A stretch of DNA of 64,000 bases, from assembly GCA_039566865.1 (NCBI GenBank), contig CM076954.1, positions 11,494,001-11,558,000 on the forward strand, read 5' to 3'. The notes under the pieces were generated by a model that saw only the letters and a program-made list of their open reading frames with translations, was not told the origin of the DNA and did no database searches. Source of the stretch: Aurelia coerulea. Its lineage: Eukaryota; Cnidaria; Scyphozoa; Semaeostomeae; Ulmaridae. Below are positions 11,213-21,700 of this stretch, in pieces. The stretch's first letter is position 1; every line of letters begins with the position of its first letter. The position numbers and the translations under genes were made by a program.

Positions 11213-11929
11213 TTAGTTGGGAGAAAGTTTATCCACTTCAGTATGCTTAAAATTTTGCAGCACTATGAACTGTTCCTTTCCGTCAGGAACAACATCTTTA
11301 AACTGCCAAAAATTTATGTGCAACTTCGCTCCTTTGAAAGTTGGAATACTTTCTGTACTAGTCAGATCATTAAGCACTACATTAGCATCTAGATCTTTCA
11401 GGATCCACCTTGCAAAACCTGGCCGCCATTCCAATAACAGCTGATGAGTTTGACTTAGATTTGATGGCGAAATGTTCATCAGCTGTTGAGATTCTGCTAC
11501 GTTATTAAAATTTGAAAAAACTCCTCCACTGTCATGTCTTCCATTAAATCTTCCTATCTCAATGTCTATTTCTTCATTGTTTTCCGAGCCGTCCTCAAGA
11601 TTGTATGTGAAAAATCCAAGTACAACGTTGTCCCACCTTGAATCTGTCAGAGGGCCATATACGTCAAGTTGGTACATGCCATATCCCAGGGGAGCAGTGG
11701 TCGTAATCTCGGCAGATGCAAAAGAAGTCTTTGTCTTGTGGTATGGAACTGTCCCATTATTTCTAACCCATAGTCGTAGGCTGTTATCCTCCCCTTTCTC
11801 GATGTTTTTGGCATCAAAGAGAGACGGACCAGGGCCTACTCTCTCTCTGAAAGAGTCCTTGCAAAACCATTCAAATCCACACCAATTGAAGAGTCGACTG
11901 CTGTCAGTCCCAACATGGTATGTCGCCAT
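11213..11929 (-). CDS. GH16-family glycoside hydrolase (beta-glucanase-like), single exon
   Basis: A 238-codon ORF covering a whole GH16 jelly-roll domain. The N-terminal FEWFCKDSF...RVGPGPSLFD segment, GYGMYQLDVYG, and the catalytic motif EEIDIEIGRF (nucleophile E120, D122, acid/base E124) are as in active family members. It ends with the usual INFWQF...EQFIVLQNFKHTE strands. GH16 enzymes cleave beta-1,3 or beta-1,3/1,4 glucans; the exact substrate cannot be read. The style is closest to bacterial licheninase-type proteins. No secretion signal is in frame. An out-of-frame ATG at 11997 (minus) encodes MKLFGSVPLVICARFFF, a good signal peptide, one frame away. A lost base, an unseen splice or a pseudogene could explain this. 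An acceptor-like CTTTCTAG precedes the ATG at about 11940. Confidence 0.75.
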   Translation of the reverse strand: MATYHVGTDSSRLFNWCGFEWFCKDSFRERVGPGPSLFDAKNIEKGEDNSLRLWVRNNGTVPYHKTKTSFASAEITTTAPLGYGMYQLDVYGPLTDSRWDNVVLGFFTYNLEDGSENNEEIDIEIGRFNGRHDSGGVFSNFNNVAESQQLMNISPSNLSQTHQLLLEWRPGFARWILKDLDANVVLNDLTSTESIPTFKGAKLHINFWQFKDVVPDGKEQFIVLQNFKHTEVDKLSPN

Positions 11930-11997
11930 GAATCAGCTGTTGCTAGAAAGAAAAATCTTGCACAGATTACCAACGGTACCGAACCAAATAGTTTCAT
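11930..11997 (-). other. Signal-peptide-like reading frame upstream of the GH16 ORF
   Basis: From ATG at 11997 the minus strand reads MKLFGSVPLVICARFFF followed by LATADS: a positive start, a hydrophobic core and an A-x-A cleavage pattern. The frame is offset from the GH16 frame, which has an in-frame TGA just before its own ATG. Confidence 0.45.
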
Positions 11998-12390
11998 CCA
12001 AAATCTGTCGATGAAATAGCAGCCATCTTCTCCTCTTCCTGGTTTGTTTTGTTTTGATTTTCTTGAAGTATTGCGTCACTGGGTAGTCTCGATTGCGCAC
12101 ATAAATACTCTTAGCCTCGGATTGAAAGTATACAAAAATTCACTTTTCTGTTACAACTTTTTTGTCAAAGTCTCTGGTGGTGTCGCAAGGGAAAAGCAGA
12201 AAAAAGTTGGCAGAAGTTGCTGATAAAGTCCAGAAATAAAGGTAAATCTAAATTGAAGGCCTGCCATTTAATTGAAGTTGGGAGCAGCTGTATTTCTTTG
12301 TTGCGGGCAACACAAAATACAACAAGGGAGGATCTTGTTAATAGTTTGGTTGCATTTTTATAGGCCGGGCTATAAAAAGCATATATCATA

Positions 12391-12554
12391 AGCGTACGGG
12401 AAGAAAAAATCTAGGGGGCGGCCCGACACAAAGTCCATTGTTCACCAACATTTTTGCCCGACTGAGGGCAGATTTTTGCCCGATTGGGGCTGATTTTCGA
12501 CGATTTTGCCAACATTGGGGGGGCTGCCGCCCCCGGCCCCCCGCCCCGTACGCT
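12391..12554. mobile_element. Small GC-rich element, AGCGTACGGG ends
   Basis: Starts AGCGTACGGG and ends CCCCGTACGCT. It is strikingly G/C-rich on its right side (GGGGGGGCTGCCGCCCCCGG) in an AT-rich setting. Only 4 bp separate it from the next element. Confidence 0.6.
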
Positions 12555-12558
12555 TTAT

Positions 12559-14053
12559 CACCGTAGCGCGAGCCTGTAGATTTGAGGTGCCAGTATATTT
12601 GAGGTTTGCCTGTAAATATGGGGTGTCGTGAGACTACTCAAACACCTGGGTTATTGTTTAAGAAGCTATTCAAATTAAACAATGCTGTATAGAAATCGCT
12701 CATTGTACATGACACATTACTCTTCAGTGGTCACCGCTGTTGACTGCTTTTTGTCAGGGGTTAAGGTTAAGGTTGATAGCAGATTTCCGCAATACCTTGG
12801 TCCTTGGAATATTTATTCTTCAAAGAACGTTTAGCAATTGTAGCCAAACAAGATTCATAATTTGTTTCTTTTAATTTAGAAGCCAATTTAAAATGCTTTC
12901 TCCAGTTTATAGCCGAATTTATATAAATCCAAGAATCTGCGTTACTTGGCTCGAAGCATACAAGCTTTTCATAAGAAACTCTTATGAGCGCTCAGCTCTC
13001 ATCACTAAAAGGCAAAAAAAAAACTTAAATACTGCTGGGACAACTATTTCAGAAAACTTTTCCTTTTATTTAAGGCAATCAGCAGCATAATTTGCATTCT
13101 ATTTTCATAATCTTCATATTTAAAATGAGAGTTGAGAAACGTTGGAAAGGCTTCAAAAACTTCGTTTTGGAAGGTTCAGGAAGTCACAGGAAAGTGCACA
13201 TGAAGATTATCATGAAACCTGTAAGAAATTCTGGAAACTCCTAAGATTCTGTAAAAAACCTTAGGAACTAAGTATCTAACATCCGATAATCTTAGTAAAC
13301 TTTCAGTATTTCCTCAATTCTTAAAAGCTTCTCAAGAGAATCACACTGAAAGTACCGCGGAGAAAGCAACACGAAGAAAAAACAGCGCTCGAAAATCAGA
13401 ATCTTCATCAACCCAGACGAACCCAGATACAAAACGATATCGCAATGGAACGAAGTCTTTGAGCAATAATTTCTTATAATTTTTCTTACGATTGATAAAA
13501 TTTTAGATTTAGCAAATCCATACTAAAAGAAACCAAATAAAATTCGATTCTTCTCGCGGATTTCCTTACGCAGTAAAAATCCTAACCCCTACCCTTCGAA
13601 GTTAAAGGGAATCGAAATAGTTAAAAGCTGGCCTGGGCCAAGTTAAAAATATAATCTATTGTATTCAACAACTTTGATGTTTGCCGTTTCATTGTGTGGC
13701 AAAGGAAACAATGGGTTTGTAGGCCTTTCTTCAGCCTATTTATAGCATCTTGTCGATATAGCTATGTCTATTCCCTTTAAATCCTAGCTTTTGCTTGAAA
13801 AAAATCCCGAACGCCGTCAGAAAGAAACGATGTGTAATTATATGCCTCAGAAATCCTCAGACCGTTGACCTGACCCCCGGAAAAACCTATTGTTTCCTTT
13901 GAAACCAGACCTTGTGTCTCACCTTTGTCTAATTCACAATAGATTATGACTACTTGTCGCCTAAGTAGAATACTTTTGATCTTGCCGACCTTATATTTAC
14001 AGGCTAACCTCAGATATACTGGCGCCTTAAATTTACAGGCTCGCGCTACGGTG
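12559..14053. mobile_element. 1.5-kb element with ~65-bp terminal inverted repeats
   Basis: CACCGTAGCGCGAGCCTGTA at the left is mirrored by TACAGGCTCGCGCTACGGTG at the right, continuing through GGTGCCAGTATATTTGAGGTT with few mismatches. No protein is visible inside. The short 65-codon ORF at 12893 has no known motif. Confidence 0.75.
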
Positions 14054-14178
14054 AACTCTCATAAAAAGGCCTATTCCAAAATACTTCCATGAATGACATC
14101 ATTTTTAAATTGATTTCGTTCAACTTTACTGTCCTAAAGCTGAATTTCCACTCTAGTGTGAAAAGTGTGGCATTTGCA

Positions 14179-14225
14179 CATCCAAGAAAAATAGGGAAAA
14201 ACAATAGGGTATTCAAGGAAGGTCT
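14179..14225. repeat. Short dispersed repeat (CCAAGAAAAA..AATAGGGTATTCAA)
   Basis: The same string set appears near 15325-15390, 17248-17290 and, inverted, near 15540-15605. Too short to assign to a class. Confidence 0.5.
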
Positions 14226-14434
14226 TTGGTAAGGGGAGGACAGTAGAATTTTCAATTCAAGTGTGTTGGATTTTGTTGCAAATAGGCTCATGCGAAAGAG
14301 CCCGATTTTAAGGGCCGTTGCCAATTACCTTTCGTCGCGCATTGCGGCCCTTGGGTCGCCATCATCAAAACCCCCTAACCCCCCTCTGATCGCGGCCCAG
14401 AAAATGTCCTTTTTTGTTTCATGAGTAGGCCACA

Positions 14435-15181
14435 ATAAATCGTACACTGGACCGATTTAGAAGATTATGACTTAATCTTCAACAGAAAGCCTGAATTATG
14501 GTATATTTTTAAAAAAATTTCCGTTTTTAGAGCTATGAAGCGAGGTTTTCGAAGACACTAAAAACGATCAAAAAACGTTGATCACATTTTCTAAAGACTC
14601 GGCATGAATGGACAAAGAGAAAACGTTTTCAGGGTGATTTGGGGGTTAGAAATTGATTATTGTAAATTTCTGCACGAGAGTTATTTCCACGATTGGCCCG
14701 TTGCGAAATTCTCTAATAGTTACAAAAGAGTGCTACCCCAAGTCCTTCACAAAATAGAAAATTCAACAACACTCCACTCTTGCTGGCCTAATGACGCTTC
14801 CCTGTTTGTCTTTTTACCCCATTGACACAAGAACGCAACTTGCACCAAAGCATAAATTCAATGAAGTTACAAAAGAAAAGACTTAATTTTTATATCCTTG
14901 AAAATAATGTTACATTTCTCCCAAGAAATTACGAACTCTCCTACTGCAGATTACAATTAATCAATTTCTAAATCTCAGATCACCATGAACAAGTTTTCTC
15001 TTTGTCCATTCATGTTGATTCTTCAGAAAACTTGATCAACGTTTTTTAATTTTAAGAAACTCACTTCTATCTCTAAAAACTGAAAACGAAAAAATTTGCA
15101 AAAAATCCTAGAATCTAATTCAGGCTTTCTACTACAGATTAAGTCACGAATCTTCAAGATCGGTGACAGTGTACGATTTAT
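14435..15181. mobile_element. Foldback element, ATAAATCGTACACTG family
   Basis: ATAAATCGTACACTGGACCG at the left pairs with CGGTGACAGTGTACGATTTAT at the right; inverted homology continues through GATTA(T)GACTTAATC and AGAAAGCCTGAATTA. The interior (AACGATCAAAAAACGTTGATC, GGACAAAGAGAAAACG) is homologous to 36714-38637, which shows what that larger element looked like before it was invaded. Confidence 0.75.
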
Positions 15182-15400
15182 CATGGCCTGTCAAAAGTGC
15201 ATTGTTTATTTTTGAGAACTCGATATATACTTTCTTTGGTATATACTTACGGTCGCGATGCGTTACGAAAAGTAATTGTCTTTGGCCCCTTAGCCATTTT
15301 TGCAATCTTCTCTGGCTCAATACACTTGCACATCCAAGAAAAACAATATTGTATTCAAGGCAGACAATAGATAAACAATAGAGGACTTTATAACAGGGTA

Positions 15401-15477
15401 TTTTCATAATTCCGCTCATATATAAGAGGAATTGCCGCTCATTGTCAAAGCTCATATATGAGCGGAATTATGAAAAT
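15401..15477. repeat. Palindrome around CGCTCATATAT
   Basis: TTTTCATAATTCCGCTCATA and its reverse complement TATGAGCGGAATTATGAAAA face each other across about 35 bp. Confidence 0.7.
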
Positions 15478-15857
15478 TTTCAATTGTGATTTTTAAGCAT
15501 CTCTCTAGAAAAAGAGTAAGTAAATATTATATTGTTTGCTTTGAATACCCTATTATAAAGTCCTATATTATTTAATTGTCTGTCTGATTTGAATACCCTA
15601 TTGTTTCTCCTGTTATCCCTTATTGCTCTCTGTATCTTGTTTGTTTAGATCTACAGTTTTAGGTTAGGAAATCTTTTATTGGTCACTGGGAAAGAAAGGC
15701 ATGTCCAGTGCACAGAGCATTTTGTTTCTATAGTTTTGATTGTTTATAGAAATGCATTTTCTGGCACACAAAAATTTAAATTTCTGTACCAGGCTGATTT
15801 TCTCACATGAATAAAGATAAGCTGCTTTTAATCATAAAAATCATAAAATATACAGTA

Positions 15858-16327
15858 TTAAAGGGCAAGTCCGGGGTTTGTATGATTGTCGATAAAATAC
15901 AAGATAATAACTGCTATGAATGATGTATGATACTTTTTTCCACTATTTTTCGCCTTCTCCTTCTGAAATTACGTATTCAAAAAAGCAATTTGAGCGAAGT
16001 GACGTCATATCGCGCAAACGAAAATGAGTCTGTGCGATTGATTTTTGCCTCTTAATCGCTGCTAGCATCTTTATCGTGTACTCATGCATTGAAAATTGCA
16101 TGCGAAGACGGTAAAGAGGCTTGCTACGACAAAGAGGCAAAAGAACAATCACACAGCCTCGTTTTCGTTTGCGCGATATGACGTCACTTCGCTCAAATTG
16201 CTTATTTGAATACGCAATTTCACAAAGAGAAGGCAAAAAATAGTGGAAAAAAGTATCATACATCATTCATAGCAGTATTATCTTGTATTTTATCATCAAT
16301 CATACCAACCCTGGACTTGTCCTTTAA
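15858..16327. mobile_element. TTAA-flanked foldback element with paired TGACGTCA sites
   Basis: TTAA duplications at 15858-15861 and 16324-16327 enclose AGGGCAAGTCC...GGACTTGTCCT. The arms are about 190 bp each and nearly complementary, and each holds TGACGTCATATCGCGCAAACG (or its complement). The TTAA target suggests piggyBac or Kolobok mobilisation. There is no transposase. Confidence 0.8.
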
Positions 16328-16646
16328 AGTCAACAGTTAGTTACCCAGATTGATAGAAAGTGATTAAAAGTAAAAACATTATTGTCTCACACTTCCAAAA
16401 CTTGTCTGAATAGTTATTGGTTGGATTTTGATGTTATTTTTACTAATACTGACAGTTTGTACTGTAGTATAATTGTGCAATTATATCTTTACGGTGCTTC
16501 TGGAGAAATATTTTAGCTGATTTGCACAAAACTGTTGATGCACTGCCTTCAAATTCTTCTAAAATCTTTCATTCATAAATTCACAAAAGCGATATAATTC
16601 TGGATGCATATTTAAAGCAAACAAACAATTAGAGTATAGCCCTGTA

Positions 16647-17232
16647 TTAACCCTATCTCACCTGGGGGTTGGATTCTACCCCCCTGCCCCCAACCAAACT
16701 TTTATTCGCCAATGCTAGAATATGCAAAGCAGGATACCAAAATTCAGCTACTTTGACTTTATATCTATACTGTATCAAATGATGAAAATTTCAAGATTCT
16801 AAATATAGCACTGTAACCATGGCAACCAATGTATTACTATGTAGTCAACAAAATTTGTGTACTTTTTTTTTAATTGTTGCAGATATTAATCCAAAATATA
16901 TGGCAAATTATGCCTACACATGTACTTCATCATATCCAACTCAATTTGAAACAAAAAGATTCAATTTAATGCCTCATTTCATTGTTTCAATCATGTTGGT
17001 GATAATCATGATAATCATAACTTAAAATCTTCTTATTGTCATAGCAACAAGAAAAATAGAGGTAATTTGATTTAACAACGTGATTTTGATTGTTTGCATC
17101 GAAGTCCATCTATTTACCAAGTTTAAAGATTATAGCTACTATAACAGCGAAGAAAAAGAGAGGGGGCGGGGGTGGAATCCACCCCTCCCCAGGTATTGAC
17201 CTCTTCAAAAGTCCCAGGTGAGATAGGGTTGA
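16647..17232. mobile_element. TTAA-flanked piggyBac-like non-autonomous element
   Basis: TTAA followed by CCCTATCTCACCTGGGGG at the left. The right end is CCCAGGTGAGATAGGG followed by TTGA, a one-base decay of TTAA. TTAA plus a CCCT start is characteristic of piggyBac termini. No coding sequence. Confidence 0.75.
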
Positions 17233-17658
17233 AAGTGTGGCGCTTGCACAACCAAGAAAAATAATAGGGTATTCAAAAAAGACAATACATAACGATGGAG
17301 GACTCTTCTTGCACACCTGAGACCTTGGTGAAAATTGCCCTAAGGTCCAAATTGGAACATAGCTATTTACAGTAGTTTACAATGGAAAAAAGAAGGTAAC
17401 ACATCATTAATTGTCCTAGTGTTTGATAAATTATTAAGAAATTAATTCTAACTAAAGGTTTTAGACAGTGCAGGCCATGTGCGCATAACACTATTTTCTT
17501 GCTTAAGAATTCTTAAGGATTCTTGAAAACTCCTTTAACTTTTACGAATTCTTGCTTAAGAATCCTTTTGTGGTCTTTCGTGCTACTTAAAAATTATATC
17601 ATTCTGCAAGGCTTGCACTACAGTACATTTAGATTGCCCTGGCACAGATAAATTTGTC

Positions 17659-18414
17659 TACAGGGTGTCCCAGAAAAATTGTTTGACGTTTGATTAAATG
17701 CTAAAAAATAACAATAAAATGTACAGGCTCTTTGCTAGATAAACTTGTTCCTAAGATTTTAAATTGATTTAGACGCCATACTCTTGCGAATCTGCTAAGA
17801 ATTCACGGAGCTAAAAGCTTTTGCAATTCAAGTTTGTGCGAAAGCTGAAACCAGACGCCACTAACTAACTTGTTTTCTAAAAATACGACCTAAAATCGAG
17901 GTAACAGAAGACTGTCCAATGCTTTACCTCTCGTCGATATCAGAGCAAACCAAATAGGACTTCCAAAGTTATTTAATTCTTTTATTCGTTGCCAAAATTT
18001 ACTTAAGAATGCAAGTATCTAAAAACATGGAATGAAAACTTAGTCAATGAGAGACGGGGCAATTCCAAATCGTGCTGAACAAATTCCTCTAAGCATCCAT
18101 AACCTTTATTCGATGTTATAAAAAGCTAGTTTACTGACAGTGCTTTTGAAATTTCATTTGATTTGCTTTGAATAAACGAGATTCTACTTTAAAAAAATAT
18201 GCAATTTTGGGGGCGCCTTGTTTCAGCTTTCGCACAAACTTTTACTTCGAAAGCTCGTAGCTCCATGAATATTTAGCCTATTTGCTAGCTTCTGATGTCT
18301 AAAATCAATTTAAAACTTCAGCAGTATGGTTTTCTAGCCATGGAGCCCGTTCAGTATTTCGTTATTTTTTTATATTTAATCAAACGTCGAACAAATTTTT
18401 TGGGACACCCTGTA
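17659..18414. mobile_element. TA-flanked foldback element (CAGGGTGTCCCAGAAAAATT)
   Basis: TA (17659-17660) then CAGGGTGTCCC; the right end GGGACACCCTG is followed by TA (18413-18414). The arms (GACGTTTGATTAAAT/ATTTAATCAAACGTC) extend over 200 bp with mismatches. Confidence 0.85.
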
Positions 18415-18649
18415 TAATTTGCATGCAAGGAAACTCCTTTGAGAATCACAATTTATGGAAAAAAGAAAAATCATAGAAATATGGGTAAAATATTACATCA
18501 GGTGAAAACTATGCAATGATTGGCTCAATTTTCCTTAGCAAAATTATATGATTCATGTTTGTTTCAATTTGGAACACTTTTTTACCTCTGATGAAAAATT
18601 CTGTTTTATCATGGAATGTAAATCGCAGAAAGCTTATTTTCTTTTTCAG

Positions 18650-18660
18650 TGCTTGTTCAA
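18650..18660 (+). other. MVB12: MVB12 5' UTR at the start of the first coding exon
   Basis: Acceptor TTCTTTTTCAG ends at 18649, 11 bp before the ATG. This implies an upstream noncoding exon that I could not locate. Confidence 0.5.
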
Positions 18661-18747
18661 ATGGCTGCAAGCTCAGATCCAATCACTAATGTATTTCTGC
18701 TGACAGCAAAAGAGCACCTCAGGCCATCTCAGTGCCTTAGAATTTGC
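18661..18747 (+). CDS. MVB12: MVB12 coding exon 1 (start of MABP domain)
   Basis: MAASSDPITNVFLLTAKEHL then RPSQCLRIC; ends phase 0 before GTAAGT. 'DPIT-V' is the usual opening of the MABP domain just after the start Met. Confidence 0.85.
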
Positions 18748-21700
18748 GTAAGTTTATACTCTTAAAGATTTCAGGGAAGTTGTGTCTACTTTCAATTCAA
18801 ATTGAATACTTTTTGTAGTGCACAAACCTAATATTCCTGGAGATAGTGTATTTTGAGATCAGGCATCTGAAACTGTGAGGGGAATTTTGAATCTGTTGAG
18901 AAATCATGTCCATCCATGAGGTGACAGGAAGTTTTTCATAACGACTGTCTTGATGAAAAATGAATATTTGATCAAAACAGAAAATGTTTGAGATGCTGGC
19001 AACCAAGATGTGAAATATAATCATATGATGCAACTCCATTCAAATACAATGTGGAAACAGAAGAACTCAGTTCTTCTGAAACACAAGACATTTTGCATCC
19101 TTATTGTCCTTAGTGAAAAAGCCTGGATGTTGTTGCCTTTTTCAATAACCTCGTAAATCGGAATTGAATTGCTCCTCATTGAATTTTCAACCAACAAATC
19201 AACAAAGAGAGACCATTGAAATTCCCCTGATGTCTGACCTGGCATCTTGAATTGTAAGTTTAGTTCCTGTTTTGCCAAGTTACTGATTCATACCATAGTA
19301 AGGGTTAGTTTGATTATTCCAAGAAGGGGGAATATTGTATTCTTCTGGCCAAAGCTCTTGCGGCGAAAATATTGTGATGTCGTCATGCAAAATATTCCAA
19401 GCCCAGTTCAGTCCCTTAGTCAACACATGGTCATACGAAAGATCTTTTTATATCGCCCAATTCATATTTAAGAAACAAACAGATGGAAAGAAAAAGTCAA
19501 TTTCAACGGAAAGCTTGATTTTAATGATATTTCAAAGTACAATGACTTCACGAGGATTTCACTTGCGTTTATTTCACAGCGAAAAGGACCGTTTCACCCT
19601 TCTCCTGAATCTACGAAAAAACTACACCATGTAGCTGTACAGTTTTTTCAGAATAGTTCAAAGAATGATTATACTATCTCCTGGTATGATTTATTAGTTC
19701 CTAATAATTTTACGAATAACAGAAAATGTATCTGTCATCACTCAACACAATCTGCATTCAACAACAAACAACTCCTGACCAAAAAACACCTTCATTGAAA
19801 ATATTTCTACAAACAATCTGCACCATATGAAATTTTCAGGGAGCTATAAAGCATAACTAATCCAGCTTCTGGAGAAAGTTTATCTGTAATCACTATATGC
19901 TCCGCAATGAATATTTTTGCAAAAATTCTAGAAAAAAAACTACGTGATGTTAAAGTAGGACATTGTCAGGGATCTTCGATGCATAACTAATGTAGCTAGA
20001 GTTCCATAGCCCTGAAGCGCTCGCGAAACGCATAATGCAAGTTTTAGGCCTGTCTTTAAACTTATAGAAATGGTCAAATCTTGGACTAATGAATCGAAGT
20101 GAAGTGCAAAAATGGGTTGTTGACTCGTTATTCTTGGCTTACATTCGTATTAGCTCGTTTCCCATAATTTCTTCTATTGCTGAGAAGAGCTTACCTGACC
20201 TGACATCTAATGTTAGACAGAATCTAGTATAGTATCCATTAGGTTGTAATTGTTCGTAGTGTACTTAGTTGTATGTTCAGGAGGTTTCCATACCAAAATG
20301 AGTCGATTGGCTAAGCATCGCCCTGAAGTTCCATGGCGTGAAACAGTCTCGCTTTCTGAATAGCCACCTCTTATTATCCTCGCTGAATAAGAAATGCAGA
20401 CAACCTTATCCGTAGGAACGTGATATTTTGATTCTAGGAAAATATTTCTCACATTAGTGACGTTTGAGATGGTTGGGAGAGCAGTCTTAGCATGCTGTAA
20501 TGCTGTTATAATAAGAGGCTATGAGGGGGGAAGAACTGTCAGTCGGGAAGAGTAAGACTTCTGTTCTCCATGTTTGAATTAAAATGGCATAAAGGTAACA
20601 CTGCTTGAACGCCAACTGTTTCATAATTGGAAAGTATTTTTTTGACATAGAAATTTTTTGTCTTTGGAAAAGAGTTTTATCTTGAGAGAGAGAGTTTTGC
20701 CTTGAGACAGAGAGTTTTCCTTGAGGAAAGAGTTTTGCCTTGACACTTGTGGGCCACCGTACCCCCGCATTCTTTACCTCAAACGTCTTTTGCATGTAAC
20801 TTATATCATATTAGCGTAAAATGCAATTACTTATTTTCTCGTTTTCCTTTATATGCAGTCCTAGTAGCTTTTTTTCATCGTGAAATGTGATGACCATGGT
20901 GTAGACAAGCTATTTTGCTCCTCGTGGCCTTGTCGCTGTAGTGTTGTATAGTTGTATAGTACTAACTCGTAGAATAGATAGTAACGTACGTATTGCAAAA
21001 TTTTTTTTCTTATATAATCAATCAAAATACAAACTCAACTCAAAAATACATCTACTGTGTCTATCATGGCGGGAATAGACATGAGGTCTTCGGAGTTCCC
21101 ACCATGAAAGGCACTTACAATTCAAAAATTACAACACACTAATATGAAGAAAAAGTTAATGTCTGTCTCGCACATGATGTCAGGCAATGACATCAACAAT
21201 TTAGATTTGGATGGAACAAGAATGCAAGGTAATGAACAGAGGGCCCCACGCGCAGCCGAACAGCCGCCGCCCCTCGCCACATGTGCCACCCCTACCGGGA
21301 TAACACATCAAACCAAAGGGCAGCAACCGTCCATCCACACAGCAGGACCCCATCCACCCACTACCCCGCACCCACACCTGCACCCTGAGATAAAATTTAC
21401 AGTTGTGTATCGCCTAACATCAAATGAGAGACAGCATTTTCTACAAAAACTACTAAGTAATGCAAAAGAATATTTGGAGGGGGGATGCTGCTGCTTTGTG
21501 TACACGCTTCAATCGAATCTCTTCGTTGCCTTGATATAAGTAATTGTTGCTTCCATAATCATCCTATTTGCAATTAGGGTCAGATCTGCATTTCCAAACA
21601 TGATTAAATGGCATAAGGATTGTGTGTCCAATCCTGCCATATCTAACCCAGGAATATCCGATAAGCTGCCAAGGAGATCTCTTCGCGCTTCTTCGAAAAA

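Noticed and set aside
18797..19278. Two minus-strand ORFs that might be exons of an unknown gene
   Set aside because: They are in different frames, have no recognisable motif, and no convincing splice pair joins them. Left unassigned.
21144..21539. 131-codon ORF with Pro/His-rich stretch
   Set aside because: Driven by a short GC-rich low-complexity patch beside retroelement debris. No domain recognised and no splice context.
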